64,000 nucleotides of DNA from Acanthosepion esculentum (lineage: Eukaryota > Mollusca > Cephalopoda > Sepiida > Sepiidae): positions 29,537,378-29,601,377 of the forward strand of contig OZ038495.1 in assembly GCA_964036315.1 (NCBI GenBank). The letters run 5' to 3'. Positions 46,331-57,913 of the stretch are shown here, one piece after another. The notes under the pieces are model-generated. The model was not told the DNA's origin. It worked only from the letters and a program-made list of their open reading frames with translations, and made no database searches. A program made the translations under genes and the position numbers. Each line of letters opens with the position of its first letter. Position 1 is the first letter of the stretch.

Positions 46331-46903
46331 ACACGCGGGAATTATTTACTTCTCTTTTAGGAATTCCAGTCATTATGTGCTTTATTTTTTTTTATTTTAC
46401 TTTTTTGCATTATACACGTGAGGTCAGATTGCTGCTGGTTAGCTGCTTTTATCGAGAGCTCATCTGTATATAATTTGCCAACCAAGTTTAAAAAGCATTT
46501 GGATATCAATTAAATGTAAACTCGAGATTCTGTGATAGCACAGCCATGGACACAACTCCCAAACAGTTTCATCTGGCCTATTTTAATAAAGAAAACTTTT
46601 CTCAGAACTGTTGTGTGCTTTTTGACTATTTCTAAACGGCTCGGGACACTTGCCGATGGAAACCTCCTTCATGAAGTGACTACAATTAGATTCTATGGTC
46701 GTGACGCTAACTCCTCGATCTCGCTTAGATTTCAAATTCCGAATCAGTTACCGCACAGAAAAAAAAGAGTGTGAGATACCGATTTCATGTTTGGCAAAAA
46801 TATTTGTTTTTTAAAGAAAATAACAATGGACGATGCAAACGAGTCACCTTTAAAATATTTGGATAAAATACACCGTTTAGCATAGGATCCCTTATCTTGC
46901 TAT
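46331..46903. other. No recognisable feature
   Basis: Unique sequence left of the satellite; an 80-codon open frame at 46532-46774 shows no known domain. Confidence 0.4.
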
Positions 46904-48073
46904 AGGCAGGTCATCATACAAAGATGTTAGTGTTGTTTAAATACTGAGACCTATCGCTAAACATCTACTTTGTACAGATACAGGCAGGTCATCATACAAA
47001 GATGTTAGTGTTGTTTAAATACTGAGACCTATCGCTAAACATCTACTTTGTACAGATACAGGCAGGTCATCATACAAAGATGTTAGTGTTGTTTAAATAC
47101 TGAGACCTATCTCTAAACATCTACTTTGTACAGGTACAGGCAGGTCATCATACAAAGATGTTAGTGTTGTTTAAATACTGAGACCTATCGCTAAACATCT
47201 ACTTTGTACAGATACATGCAGGTCATCATACAAAGATGTTAGTGTTGTTTAAATACTGAGACCTATCGCTAAACATCTACTTTGTACAGATACAGGCAGG
47301 TCATCATACAAAGATGTTAGTGTTGTTTAAATACTGAGACCTATCGCTAAACATCTACTTTGTACAGATACAGGCAGGTCATCATACAAAGATGTTAGTG
47401 CTGTTTAAATACTGAGACCTATCGCTAAACATCTACTTTGTACAGATACAGGCAGGTCATCATACAAAGATGTTAGTGTTGTTTAAATACTGAGACCTAT
47501 CGCTAAACATCTACTTTGTACAGATACAGGCAGGTCATCATACAAAGATGTTAGTGTTGTTTAAATACTGAGACCTATCGCTAAACATCTACTTTGTACA
47601 GATACAGGCAGGTCATCATACAAAGATGTTAGTGTTGTTTAAATACTGAGACCTATCGCTAAACATCTACTTTGTACAGATACAGGCAGGTCATCATACA
47701 AAGATGTTAGTGCTGTTTAAATACTGAGACGTATCGCTAAACATCTACTTTGTACAGATACAGGCAGGTCATCATACAAAGATGTTAGTGTTGTTTAAAT
47801 ACTGAGACCTATAGCTAAACATCTACTATGTACAGATACAGGCAGGTCATCATACAAAGATGTTAGTGTTGTTTAAATACTGAGACCTATCGCTAAACAT
47901 CTACTTTGTACAGATACAGGCAGGTCATCATACAAAGATGTTAGTATTATTTAAATACTGAGACCTATCGCTAAACATCTACTTTGTACAGATACAGGCA
48001 GGTCATCATACAAAGATGTTAGTGTTATTTAAATACTGAGACCTATCGCTAAACATCTACTTTGTACAGATAC
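46904..48073. repeat. 78-bp satellite, 15 head-to-tail units
   Basis: Fifteen complete units of exactly 78 bp start with AGGCAGGTCATCATACAAAG (46904, 46982, 47060 and so on to 47996). Nearly all are identical; single variants mark some units. Units 7 and 11 share GTGCTG, units 12 to 15 carry ATAGCT, TACTATG and ATTATT changes. Inside each unit TACAAAG-ATGTTAG pairs with CTAAACAT-CTACTTTGTA, an imperfect foldback. No reading frame runs through the array in a conserved way. Confidence 0.95.
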
Positions 48074-48904
48074 AATCCATTGATTAAACGGTTATTTGTC
48101 CAATTTAAGAAAAGCTTCCAGAATTAGTTAAGAGACAATGATTATTCTCACGTAAGGACCAAGCCACATTTCCTTGCTATAGTTTGCCTGGGAATTTTAC
48201 ACATATTCACTGTATTCACCAGAAATAGCGCCTTCGGATTACCGTATTGATTAGATAATTCTATAAATGAAATAAACACGTTGGAAAACTGCAAAAAGTG
48301 TCTGGAGTAGTTCTTTATTTAGAAATGTGACTTTTCTGGAAGAATTGAATTATAGTGCATCCGAAAATCTAACACAGTACGATTGAACTAAATGTTAAAT
48401 TCTGTTCAGTCATGTGTAACATAAAACAATTCTCAACGTTTTGTTGAGAGAAAAATAACAATCAACGCCATTCTACTTCTTCATCCTTGATACACATCCA
48501 TTACACCGTGCCATTACCTCGTTTAAATAATGGACCATTCCGCCTTAATTACGAGTAAAGACAAGACAAAAACATTTCTGAGACGCTGTTTGGTTTCACT
48601 GAGAAAACGAAAGCATATTTATTAATAATAAGAGAAGGAAAGAAATGGCTGATGGCGGAGGGATAATGTATGGTTCAATGAAATAGATAACATTGTCAAT
48701 TTTTTATCTTTTGTTTTCTACCCTCTTACTTTTTTTAATATTAAACATTAACCTACATTTATACTTTTAATTGCTATTGCAATATTTTAAAATGTTATTC
48801 AGCTAAAATATTTAACGATGCCATAGGGCAATTACCATTGGTATTTTCTAATCGTTGAATTTGCAAGAATATTTTTCAATCTTGAATTGAAAATTATTAG
48901 TCTA
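48074..48904. other. No recognisable feature
   Basis: Unique, moderately AT-rich sequence between the satellite and a LINE fragment. Confidence 0.4.
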
Positions 48905-49325
48905 GATCTTATAAGAGACCGCAAACAAAACAAGTGCCTCCTTATTGATATGGCAGTACCTGCATACTGTAATGTACCTTCGAATATCTTCAAAAAGCTA
49001 TCAAAATACAAGGATCTTGAAATCGAAATCTCAGAAATGTGGCACATGAGAATATCAACAATACCTGTTGTAGTTGGACCATTCGAATTGGTGGGAAAAT
49101 ATTCCAGTAGACTCATGAAGGGATTCCTGGAAGCCCATGCCTTAAAGAAATACAAAAATTGTTCTCACGAGTACAGCCCACACATTATGAAGGACTGTAT
49201 TTATGTAAAATGTGAGTGTGTGCGTGTTTTTTAATTGGTCAGTGGAAAATGTCATGATGCCATTTCTGACCTTAAGTCTCTGACGGAACCCGGAAAGAAA
49301 TGTGTACACATCAGAAATCAAAGTA

Positions 49326-49375
<50 letters not shown>

Positions 49376-49384
49376 TAATAATAT
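48905..49384 (+). mobile_element. R4/Dong-like LINE, 5'-truncated copy
   Basis: Encodes RDRKQNKCLLIDMAVPAYCN onward (48911 to about 49160), the end of the restriction-like endonuclease domain including its second acidic residue (LLIDMAVP). It continues into the family 3' UTR (AAATGTCATGATGCCATTTC near 49246) and an (AAT)n tail (49327-49384). The RPD part of the endonuclease is cut off. Better preserved than the copies at 4.5 and 21 kb. Confidence 0.85.
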
Positions 49385-49739
49385 GGTGACTCATTTTCGC
49401 CCTTATTCTTTAGTCTATGATGTATTCTTTTTTGTATCGAACATAATTCATGCCATGAATGTAATATCTGTGAAAAATATAAAATTGACCTACTCTAGTT
49501 AAAAATTGTGAAATTATATATGTTATGGTCCAGGTTCCTTGTACCACGGTCATGGTCCAAGGTAGAACCAATGAAGAATAACTTGAACACAGATATATTA
49601 CAAATATGAATATATACAAAGAAGTAGAAAGTGTTAGTAATAACAATCAGGTTAGGTTAGAGAGAACTCTGTTGTCTCGACCAATATCACTATTCCAATG
49701 TCTTACTGGAATCGTCTGACGCGACTCTGTCTCTGACTG
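49385..49739. other. No recognisable feature
   Basis: Short unique stretch with CTGACTGACTGACTC-like words close to the hairpin array. Confidence 0.4.
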
Positions 49740-50550
49740 ACTGACTCACACGATGTTTATTAACACGCCTACGCGTGTCAAATGTGGCACAAGGCCGGTT
49801 TATTGTGGGCTTTCCGAGCCCGTAGGCTCGGACAAAAATTTCCCGTAGAACCCGTATAAACGGGATCGGGTTGGTCAACCTCCCCGAACGAGGCTCTGCC
49901 CTTCGGCGGAGCCTCGTCCAGGTTCCTCCCTGTCCAGAGGCAGAGAGTTCCCCTCTGCCTCAGAGGCAGAGAGTTCGACCGAATAGCTGAGACGTGCAAA
50001 AAGGACTGAATCTCACACGATGTTCAACAACACGCCCACGTGTGTCGAATGTGGCACAAGGCCGGTTTAATGTGGGCTTTCCCAGCCCATAGGCTCGGGC
50101 AAAAATTGCCCGTACAACCCGTATAAACGGGATCGGGTTGGTCAACCTCCCCGAACGAGGCTCTGTCCTTCGGCGGAACCTCGTCCGGGTTCCTCCCTTC
50201 CCAGAGGCAGAGAGTTCCCCTCTGCCTCAGAGGCAGAGATTTCGACCGAATAGCTAAGACGTCCAAAAAGGACTGGATCTCACACGATGTTTAACAACAC
50301 GCCCACGTGTGTCGAATGTGGCACAAGGCCGGTTTAATGTGGGCTTTCCGAGCCCGTAGGCTCGGGCAAAAATTGCCCGTAGAACCCGTATAAACGGGAT
50401 CGGGGTGGTCAACCACCTCGAACGAGGCTCTGCCTTTCGGCGGAGCCTCGTCCGAGTTCCTCTCTGCCCAAATGCAGAGAGTTCCCCTCTGCCTCAGAGG
50501 CAGAGAGTTCGACCTGCTAGGTGAGTCGTCCAAAAAACTGGATCTCACAC
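49740..50550. repeat. GC-rich multi-hairpin tandem array, 3 units of 267 bp
   Basis: Three units spaced exactly 267 bp (ACACGCC(T/C)ACG(C/T)GTGT at 49763, 50030 and 50297) contrast sharply in base composition with the AT-rich surroundings. Each unit can fold into four or more hairpins: CCGAGCC/GGCTCGG with loop CGTA; CCCGT/ACGGG; a 12-bp stem CGAGGCTCTGCC/GGCGGAGCCTCG with a four-base loop; and GAGGCAGAG/CTCTGCCTC, which can also pair in a second register with the following copy. Substitutions between units mostly keep the stems. A degenerate relative is at 9690-10335. Open frames through it are not conserved. Identity is unknown. Confidence 0.85.
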
Positions 50551-51097
50551 TACTGCTTCCTCTTGAGGTGTAGTATTTATGGTGTACGGGATAGTTCATT
50601 ACTATTATGGGTAAGTTCCCATAACAATATAGTAAGAAATGATGATGATTGAGAGTGACCTCTAGGACAGCTAGGAGGTTCAGTTTGGAAGTGGACAACT
50701 GGTTCAAGTTTTCGAAGATGTATTAAACAAAAGTAGGCTTGAAAAAGCCAAAATCGAATATCAGATACAGCAATACAAAAGGAAAACCAGCAGAGATGAA
50801 TACACATATATAAGAAAACAAGAGACAGAGAGAATTAGTGCACGCTGACCTACAAAACAAAGTTAGTTTTAAAATTATTAATAGATTACATCTGTTTGAA
50901 TGCTTCTCAAGGATAAATGATCCCAAAAGTATAACAAAACAAATTCATTTTATAAAGAAAACAATATTTCCTGTAATGAAACTGAACTTCACTCTGAAAA
51001 AATTAGATAATAAACTCAGCCAATAAATTCAACTAAAGTCTTAAAATGGAAGTAAAAAAAATAAGAAAAAATTTTAAAAAATTACATACCTAATAGC
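50551..51097. other. Unassigned; possible LINE-derived sequence
   Basis: A-rich plus strand with short frames leading into the LINE-like zinc-finger fragment; no motif was identified. Confidence 0.35.
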
Positions 51098-51382
51098 ATG
51101 GCAGAAGTAATGTGTACCGCTGTAAATAAACATGAATTTCACGCATCTGAGAAAGGTGTAAGTGGAAATGAGTGGATGGAAGCGTTTATAATGGCTACAA
51201 AGTATCGAAAACTTTTCCCCAAGAATTACCAGACAAACAATAAAATTTGTTCAAATAGAATATGTAAATTATGTGAAAATAATGTTGAGACTATTGATCA
51301 CTTAGTGTCTGATTGTCTAATCTTGACACAAGAATACAGTGACAGATATGATAAGACTGGTCAGTATATTAATTTACAGTAG
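51098..51382 (+). pseudogene. R4/Dong-like LINE fragment: zinc-finger region of a second subfamily
   Basis: The 94-codon open frame reads EAFIMATKYRKLFPKNYQTN, then CKLCENNVETIDHLVSDCLIL. This is CX2CX8HX4C, the same spacing as in the 53.9-kb element, and YDKTGQYIN matches its continuation. Protein similarity is clear but DNA similarity is low, so it is from a different, more divergent lineage. No tail or endonuclease follows. Confidence 0.7.
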
Positions 51383-53691
51383 GTACCTTCGGTCAATTTT
51401 TCGATACGTAAGGTTTAAAATGAATTTTTAAAAATGAAAAAGCATTCTTAAATATTTTATTTTAGCTTAATTGAAAGCTAAAGGATTAAATCTATTATTT
51501 CCAGTACGTAAAATATTCTGGTTTATTTCACATAGAAATTGTATAGATGGGAATGTCAGATATATGCTCGATTTTGTTTTAAATTCTTAAAAGCAGCCAT
51601 TTTCCTAAATTTTAAGATATTTGTAAACAAAAAAATAGTCCGCTTTTAAACTTCTTCCTAAAATAAATTATATATTTTTAACACGTTATTTGAGTAAAAT
51701 TAGAAAAGTTAAAGTTCAATTAAACTGATTTGAAACAAACATTACTTACTTATAGCATAAAAAATTGTATCCAAACATTTCTTAACGATGTGTCTGATAT
51801 TGAGAAGTTACGGTGTAATGACAGCTACGATGGATGACCAAAATTGATATAATTTTACGAAATGTAAGCGAATGTTTTTGGTTTTTAACTAGTAATTTTT
51901 AAAATATTAACATTTTTTCAGCAATTATATAATATTTATTTTTTATTTAATACTTTTTTTTAGTCTGGGTTGCGTTTCTTAGGTTCTTAATCTTTTTATC
52001 TTATTTAAGAACTTACTAACTTAAAGAAAAATTACTTCAATGAAATATGAACAAAACTAAAATAAATACCTAAAATAAAAATATTTAGTATAAAAGTAAG
52101 TATCAAAAATTAAAACTAACTTACAAATTTTGAAAGGAATTTTTGCAAACACGTTAACGATGTGAAACAGAACTGGATATTGAAGGGAAATAATTGCAGT
52201 GCCTCAGTCGACAATCAAATCATTTGACCTTTTTAAGGATTATGTCATGTATAGATTCCCCATAGATAGAAATTAGGAACGTTTTTTTACGAAAAATTAT
52301 TTTTAAAATTATTTTAAATATATTCGGGTAGAAACGACTGTTATGAGCTTTACAAATTTCGATTCGCAAATTAACTTTTCACTGAACAATATCACCACAT
52401 CGCATATTTAAAAGCAATGAAGAATTTAAATCGATTTTTGACGTATTAATATTATAAATAATTTGTTTTTTTAAATTACAAAAATTCTTGTAAAAATAAA
52501 TTATTCTTCGAACAAGTTTTATTTCTTCAGACAATAATGTCCTTAATATAACTTATTTACAAAGGCAAGTAAAAGCTTTTCTAATTGAATAATGTCATAT
52601 TTTCTTTTGTATTTTCTTTTACAATTCAGATCAGATTTTCGATGAAACTGTTTTACAAAAAAATAAAAATAAAAATAAAAATAAAACTGGTGATTTACTT
52701 TCTCTAAAGAGTCCTGTTTTTATCTAATAAAACAAATCCCACCCTTGAAAATTTAATTTCTCGAAATTACATGAAAATATGTAAGAGGGTGGAAATATTT
52801 TAAAAAATATATATATATTTTAACAAGATTTTCTAAAAAACATTACAAAAATAATTTCTAAATATTTCTGAATATTTCCTGAAAGATTCATTAAAATCCG
52901 ACAATTATTTGAATTTTGCAAGAATTTCCAAATCAATGTGTGTTTTCCTCGGGAAAAGCGCAAGATAAAACGAACCTTTTTCTAATTTCGACTGTTATCA
53001 TAAAAAAATAAGATTTTTAACCAAGATTTTCAATATTCTAGAATGGAGTAACAAATTAAAAAAATACATTGATCTTTCCTCTTAATAATAATAAATATTT
53101 TGTTTTCGTTTCGTTATGGGCCTTTTTTTAGTCATGCTATACTGCTTTTTTACGCGACCTAGTGGAGGTACCTAATTTACAGGTACGTCAGTACTGAAGT
53201 ACACCAAACAATGAAAAGTTTTATGAACATCACCCTTAACGAGTCATAGAAAAAAATGAGGTCACTGTTATTTAAGACTCAGCTACTCATCCTGACAGAA
53301 ATACAAAGCTAAGAAACCAGACATTGTAACTGAATTCTATAAATAAAAACAAAATCATTTTTATAGATATGGCACTGATATCGGAGCAGAATATTTCTGT
53401 TAAAGAATATCACAAAATAAGTAATTATAAGGACCATGGAATTAACAAAACTAAAAAGTTGAAGCAGGATCCAAATATATACAGACAAGAACATTAACAA
53501 GATTTCTAGCAATCTCTCTTTACAAGAAATTAAAAACTGAACTGGTTATTTACTCAGTGTATAAAGAAAATATAAAGACCGTGTATATTAAGTATTGCTT
53601 AACTTTAAAATTAGAGCAAACAGATTAAATATACATACTTCATTGCCTCAAACCTGGTTTCGAGTAACGAGTCGTTAAGTAGAGAAGTTAG

Positions 53692-53694
<3 letters not shown>
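51383..53694. other. 2.3-kb AT-rich stretch without features
   Basis: Very A/T-rich, with long homopolymer-like stretches and no supported genes or repeats. Confidence 0.5.
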
Positions 53695-53770
<76 letters not shown>

Positions 53771-53861
53771 TTTTTTTGTTTTGTCAGTGGAAAGTGTCAT
53801 GATGACATTTCTAATCTTAGGTCTCTGGGCGGGACCCGGAAAGTAATGGGTACACCACCAC

Positions 53862-53917
<56 letters not shown>

Positions 53918-53945
53918 TAATAATAATAATAATAATAATAATAAT
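53695..53945 (+). mobile_element. (AAT)n, LINE 3' UTR stub, (AAT)n
   Basis: An (AAT)n run (53695-53770), then about 90 bp matching only the extreme 3' UTR of the R4/Dong-like family (GTGTCATGATGACATTTC and GGGCGGGACCCGGAAAG), then another (AAT)n run (53862-53945). The stub is a heavily 5'-truncated insertion, and its tail is the site where the next element starts. Confidence 0.85.
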
Positions 53946-53960
53946 TCCAACAAGCATATT

Positions 53961-56054
53961 GTGAAAATATACAACGCTGCTCTGGAAACACTGTTAACAG
54001 ATAAACCACCGGGAAACATCACAGAAATTAACAACGTAATATACGCAACAGCTTTAGCAGCAACTCTGAAGCTTGGGATCAAGACAATAAATAAAGTTAA
54101 CAGACGTAGAGAACCAGCTTGGAAAGCAAAATTGTTACGAGAAATAAAACAAATCAGATGTGAGCTTTCTATATTAGATGAGCTCACCAGAAACCCTAAT
54201 ATTTCCACGCGCAAGTGCAAAAAGATCAAGAGGAAACACAAAATTAAATCACTACTTGACATTCCACCAACCACGGAAATGCTGAAGCAGAAACTTCAGC
54301 TAAAAGCACAGAGAACAAGGCGATACGAAAAACGTTGTAGGTTCTATCGCCAAAATAAAATATTCCAAACGGACCTTAAGAAATTTTACAGGGAAACTGG
54401 AAAAAAACCTATACATGTCGAAAGGTCACCATCGATTGATACTGTACAGACATTTTGGGAAAATATTTGGAGCAGCCCGAAGGAATATAACCCAAAAGCT
54501 GAATGGATCCGGCGTGAAGAAGAACGAATGTTGGATACACCTCTGCAAGAATGGGAAAATATATCCACAGATGATGTTAGGCAAGCTCTAACGAAATCGC
54601 AAAAATGGAAATCCCCAGGAAATGACAAGGTTCCCAATTTCTGGCTTTATCATCTCTCGTCTATCCACGAAATACTTGCGGAAACATTATCAACGATTGT
54701 AAATAATCCCAATAAAATCCCGGAATGGATTACTGAAGGTATTACATACCTCATACCAAAAACAAATGAAACAGATGACCCGAAAAATTATCGACCGATA
54801 ACATGTCTCTCCACAACGTATAAGTTGATCACGTCTGTCATGACGAACCGTGCTTACTCCTTTTTAGAAACAAACAGCATTCTTCCACTGGAACAGAAGG
54901 GATGCAGGAGGGGTTCATATGGCTGCAAAGACCAATTACTAATAAATAAAATGATTCTGGAAAATTGCAGGAGCAGACGTAGAAATCTCAGTGCAGCGTG
55001 GATTGATTATCGTAAAGCTTTTGACAGTGTTCCACATTCTTGGATCCTTAAGACTTTGGAAATGTACAAAGTCTCTCCTGTGGTATTAAATTTCCTTAAG
55101 CACAGCATGGGAATGTGGAACACCAAACTATACCTTAGTCACACCAGGGGCACTGTCATATCCAACCGACTAAATATCCGACGTGGAATCTTTCAAGGAG
55201 ACTCTTTGTCTCCACTTCTGTTTTGTTTGTCCTTACTCCCTCTTACGCATGAACTGAACAACAGTAGCTATGGCTACAAAATAAATAACAACATATTCAA
55301 TCACCTACTATACATGGATGATCTCAAACTCTTTGCCAAAGACGACAATGAGTTGAAGGGCCTACTTAATATTGTAAAATACTTTAGTGACGACATATGC
55401 ATGAGCTTCGGATTAGATAAATGTGCTAAAGTAACATTTAAGAAAGGTAGAATTTTAGAAGCACCCTTAATAGATTTAGATTTTGCCACGAAGATTAGAG
55501 AATTGGAGCATGATGAAGCTTATAAGTACCTAGGAATTAGTGAGGGAGATGGCATACAACACTCCCAAATGAAAGAGAAGGTAAGAAAGGAGTACTACAG
55601 GCGTGTACGCCTGGTACTAAATACTGAGCTAAACTCAAAAAACCGAATATCAGCTATAAACACCTTAGCTGTTCCTGTGGTGCAATACAGCTTTAATGTA
55701 CTTAACTGGACCATAGCTGAAATTAAGCGAATGGACGCCAAAACGAGAAAGCCCCTCACTTGCTACCGCATGCATCATCCCAAAGCTGATATTGATCGCC
55801 TGTATGTGCCCAGATCCGAAGGAGGCAGAGGACTAGTTCAACTAGAACTATCCTACAAAAGTACAACAATTGGCCTCCAAAGATACTTGGAAAAAACAGA
55901 AGACTGGATGATGGTATGTGTCAAGGAACATGAAAGTAGGAAGTGTCTCTACTCTGTAGTAAAGGAAGCCGAAAAATTCAAAAAAGAGCTTCAAATGGGC
56001 ACAGAAATTCAAATACATCACTGTACACCGGCTGAAGCTGCAAAAAACTTTTAA
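53961..56054 (+). pseudogene. R4/Dong-like ORF, reverse transcriptase part
   Basis: 697 codons (the first is GTG; the frame continues upstream into the repeat, so this is not a true start). Residues about 160-250 form the region before the RT core. Motif A is WIDYRKAFDSVPHS (W347, first catalytic Asp 349). IRRGIFQGDSLSPLLF follows, and motif C is YMDD (451-454). Thumb sequence follows (EAYKYLGISEGDG). All expected catalytic aspartates are present. A TAA at 56052-56054 ends it, but codons after it continue in the same frame to 56192 and into the next entry, so this is one ORF broken by a single nonsense codon, in an A/T-rich context. Confidence 0.9.
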
Positions 56055-56192
56055 AAAAATGCAAAGACAAATGCGACCGACCAGATAAAGAAACAATGGC
56101 AAAATAAACCGCTCCATGGCCAATACTCTGCCCGTACCAAACAAGCAGACGTAGACAAAAACCGCACCCATCAGTGGCTACGTAGTGCAGGG

Positions 56193-56891
56193 TTGAAAGG
56201 TGAAACTGAGGGTTTTATAATTGCTGCACAAGACCAATGCTTGTTAACTAGGAATTATCAAGCACATATACTAAAATACTGTGTTAGCCCAAGATGCAGA
56301 TTCTGTGACAAATATCCAGAAACCATTGATCATCTTATATCAGGTTGCACGATATTGGCATCCACTGAATATAAAAACCGGCATGACAGAGTGGGCCAAT
56401 ATCTGCACTGGAAAATTTGCAACTCCTATGGGAAGGAAACTGGAAGAAATTGGTACGAACACCACCCTGACCCGGTTACGGAGATAGGACCTGTTACAAT
56501 TCTATGGGACTACACAATATACACTGACAGAACAATCAAAGCCAACCGCCCAGACATTGTTATTAAAGACCACAAACAAAATAAGTGCCTCCTTATTGAT
56601 ATGGCAGTCCCTGCAGACTGCAATGTGTCTTTGAAGATATTCGAAAAACTGTCAAAATACAAGGACCTTGAAATCGAAATCTCAAAAATGTGGCACATGG
56701 GAACATCAACAATTCCTGTTGTAGTTGGAGCCCTTGGACTGGTTGGAAAAGATTCCAGTAGGCTGATTGAAGGGATCCCTGGAAGTCCATGCCTCAAAGA
56801 GATACAAAAAATTGTTCTGACAAGTACAGCCCTTACTTTACGAAGGGCTTTATCTATGTATTTTTTTTTTTTGCAGTGGAAAGTGTCATGA
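56193..56891 (+). pseudogene. R4/Dong-like ORF, zinc finger and restriction-like endonuclease
   Basis: Same frame as the RT part; the open stretch in fact begins at 56055. Counting from 56193, residues 35-52 are CRFC...HLISGC (CX2CX8HX4C zinc finger). The endonuclease follows with RPD at 119-121, fourteen residues, then D136 in LLIDMAVP, matching the PD-(D/E)xK-type nuclease of R2/R4 elements that nicks the target DNA for priming. The protein ends near 56891 inside a T-run-containing 3' region. No missing catalytic residue was noted. Confidence 0.85.
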
Positions 56892-56960
56892 TGCCATTTC
56901 TAACCTTAGGTCCCTGGGCGGGACCCGGAAAGAAATGTGTAAACGCCAGATATCAAAGGA

Positions 56961-57009
<49 letters not shown>

Positions 57010-57012
57010 TTG

Positions 57013-57104
<92 letters not shown>

Positions 57105-57138
57105 AAGAAGAAGAAGAAAGAAAGAAAGAAGAAGAAAA
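56961..57138. repeat. (AAT)n-(AAG)n compound microsatellite
   Basis: Tail of the LINE (AAT, with a GTTGAT interruption near 57008) grading into AAG repeats (57075-57120) and AAAG words. Confidence 0.95.
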
Positions 57139-57913
57139 AGAAAGAGGAGGAGTAGAAGGAAAAACATATCAAAGTTTGAGGACTGCATCGACTATATTAT
57201 CAAGGGATTTGTTCACTACGCAAATAGACTAATTAAAGATTTTGGTCCCAAAATAGAAGAACTCGGGGGAGGACAAAATGTTTCTCGAATATTCTCCAAA
57301 ACGACAAACAAGAAATGGAATGTTTACGGCACATACATTTCAAATTACAAACAAAGAGTATTACAATCAAATTGCGAAGATGAAAATCTAAAGAAAAAAA
57401 AGGAACACGTATTAATAGCTTCTCATAACAATTCACTAGGCACCAAATATAAGAACAAGACTAGAGCAGACAGAACATAGCCGAAAACAATAAGTATAGA
57501 TAATGTGAAGATTTATGAAACTAACAATCATATAACTCATTAATTCGAAAGGTTCAAGAAGAAGTAACTGCAAAATACATGAAAATTTATGTAAGATATG
57601 CCGCTAGGAACTGTAGAAATTAATTGAAATCACATAAAAGTATAAATCTAGAGGCTGTATTATAAATGAAAACATAACTTTATCGTGTACTTTGTGATTG
57701 AAGCACTTCACCGAAACCAGAACAGACAATGAAAAACAATTTTGTGAAAAAACACTTCTCATAAACTTGATGTAACCAGCCCACCTGCAGCAGATAAGAG
57801 TGTAAAAATAAAAGATGAAAATAAAATGGGTAAAAGAAATGAAAATAAGTAAACATTCTAGGACAGGACCCGTATCCTAGAAGACGACAAATTGGAATGG
57901 ACACGCACCCCTA
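57139..57913. other. No recognisable feature
   Basis: The open frame from the microsatellite continues to 57480 without a recognised domain. Confidence 0.4.

Larger units (their letters stand above)
53946..56960 (+). mobile_element. R4/Dong-like non-LTR retrotransposon, nearly intact
   Basis: About 3.0 kb, starting directly at (AAT)n on the left and ending in the family 3' UTR plus (AAT)n on the right. The single ORF remains in one frame from the left junction to 56891, with only one stop. The layout is RT, then zinc finger, then C-terminal restriction-like endonuclease. This is the layout of the R2/R4 group of LINEs. RT motif wording (QKGCRRGSYGCKDQLLI and IRRGIFQGDSLSPLLF) is closest to R4 and Dong as I know them. 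The frame stays open into the microsatellite, so the 5' end, with any N-terminal DNA-binding domain, is missing. Confidence 0.85.

Noticed and set aside
46904..48073. CRISPR-like array
   Set aside because: Units are contiguous 78-bp repeats with no unique spacers, in an animal genome; it is a satellite.
49690..50707. Open frames with PDPVYTG and FCPSL repeats across the hairpin array
   Set aside because: They follow the 267-bp DNA repeat and shift frame between units; substitutions follow DNA stems, not codons.
53675..54274. 199-codon minus-strand frame with Leu and Tyr runs
   Set aside because: Antisense shadow of the LINE and its (AAT)n tracts.
56886..57480. Ile-rich and Arg/Lys-rich frames at the LINE tail
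   Set aside because: Produced by the AAT and AAG microsatellites; the non-repeat continuation has no recognised domain.
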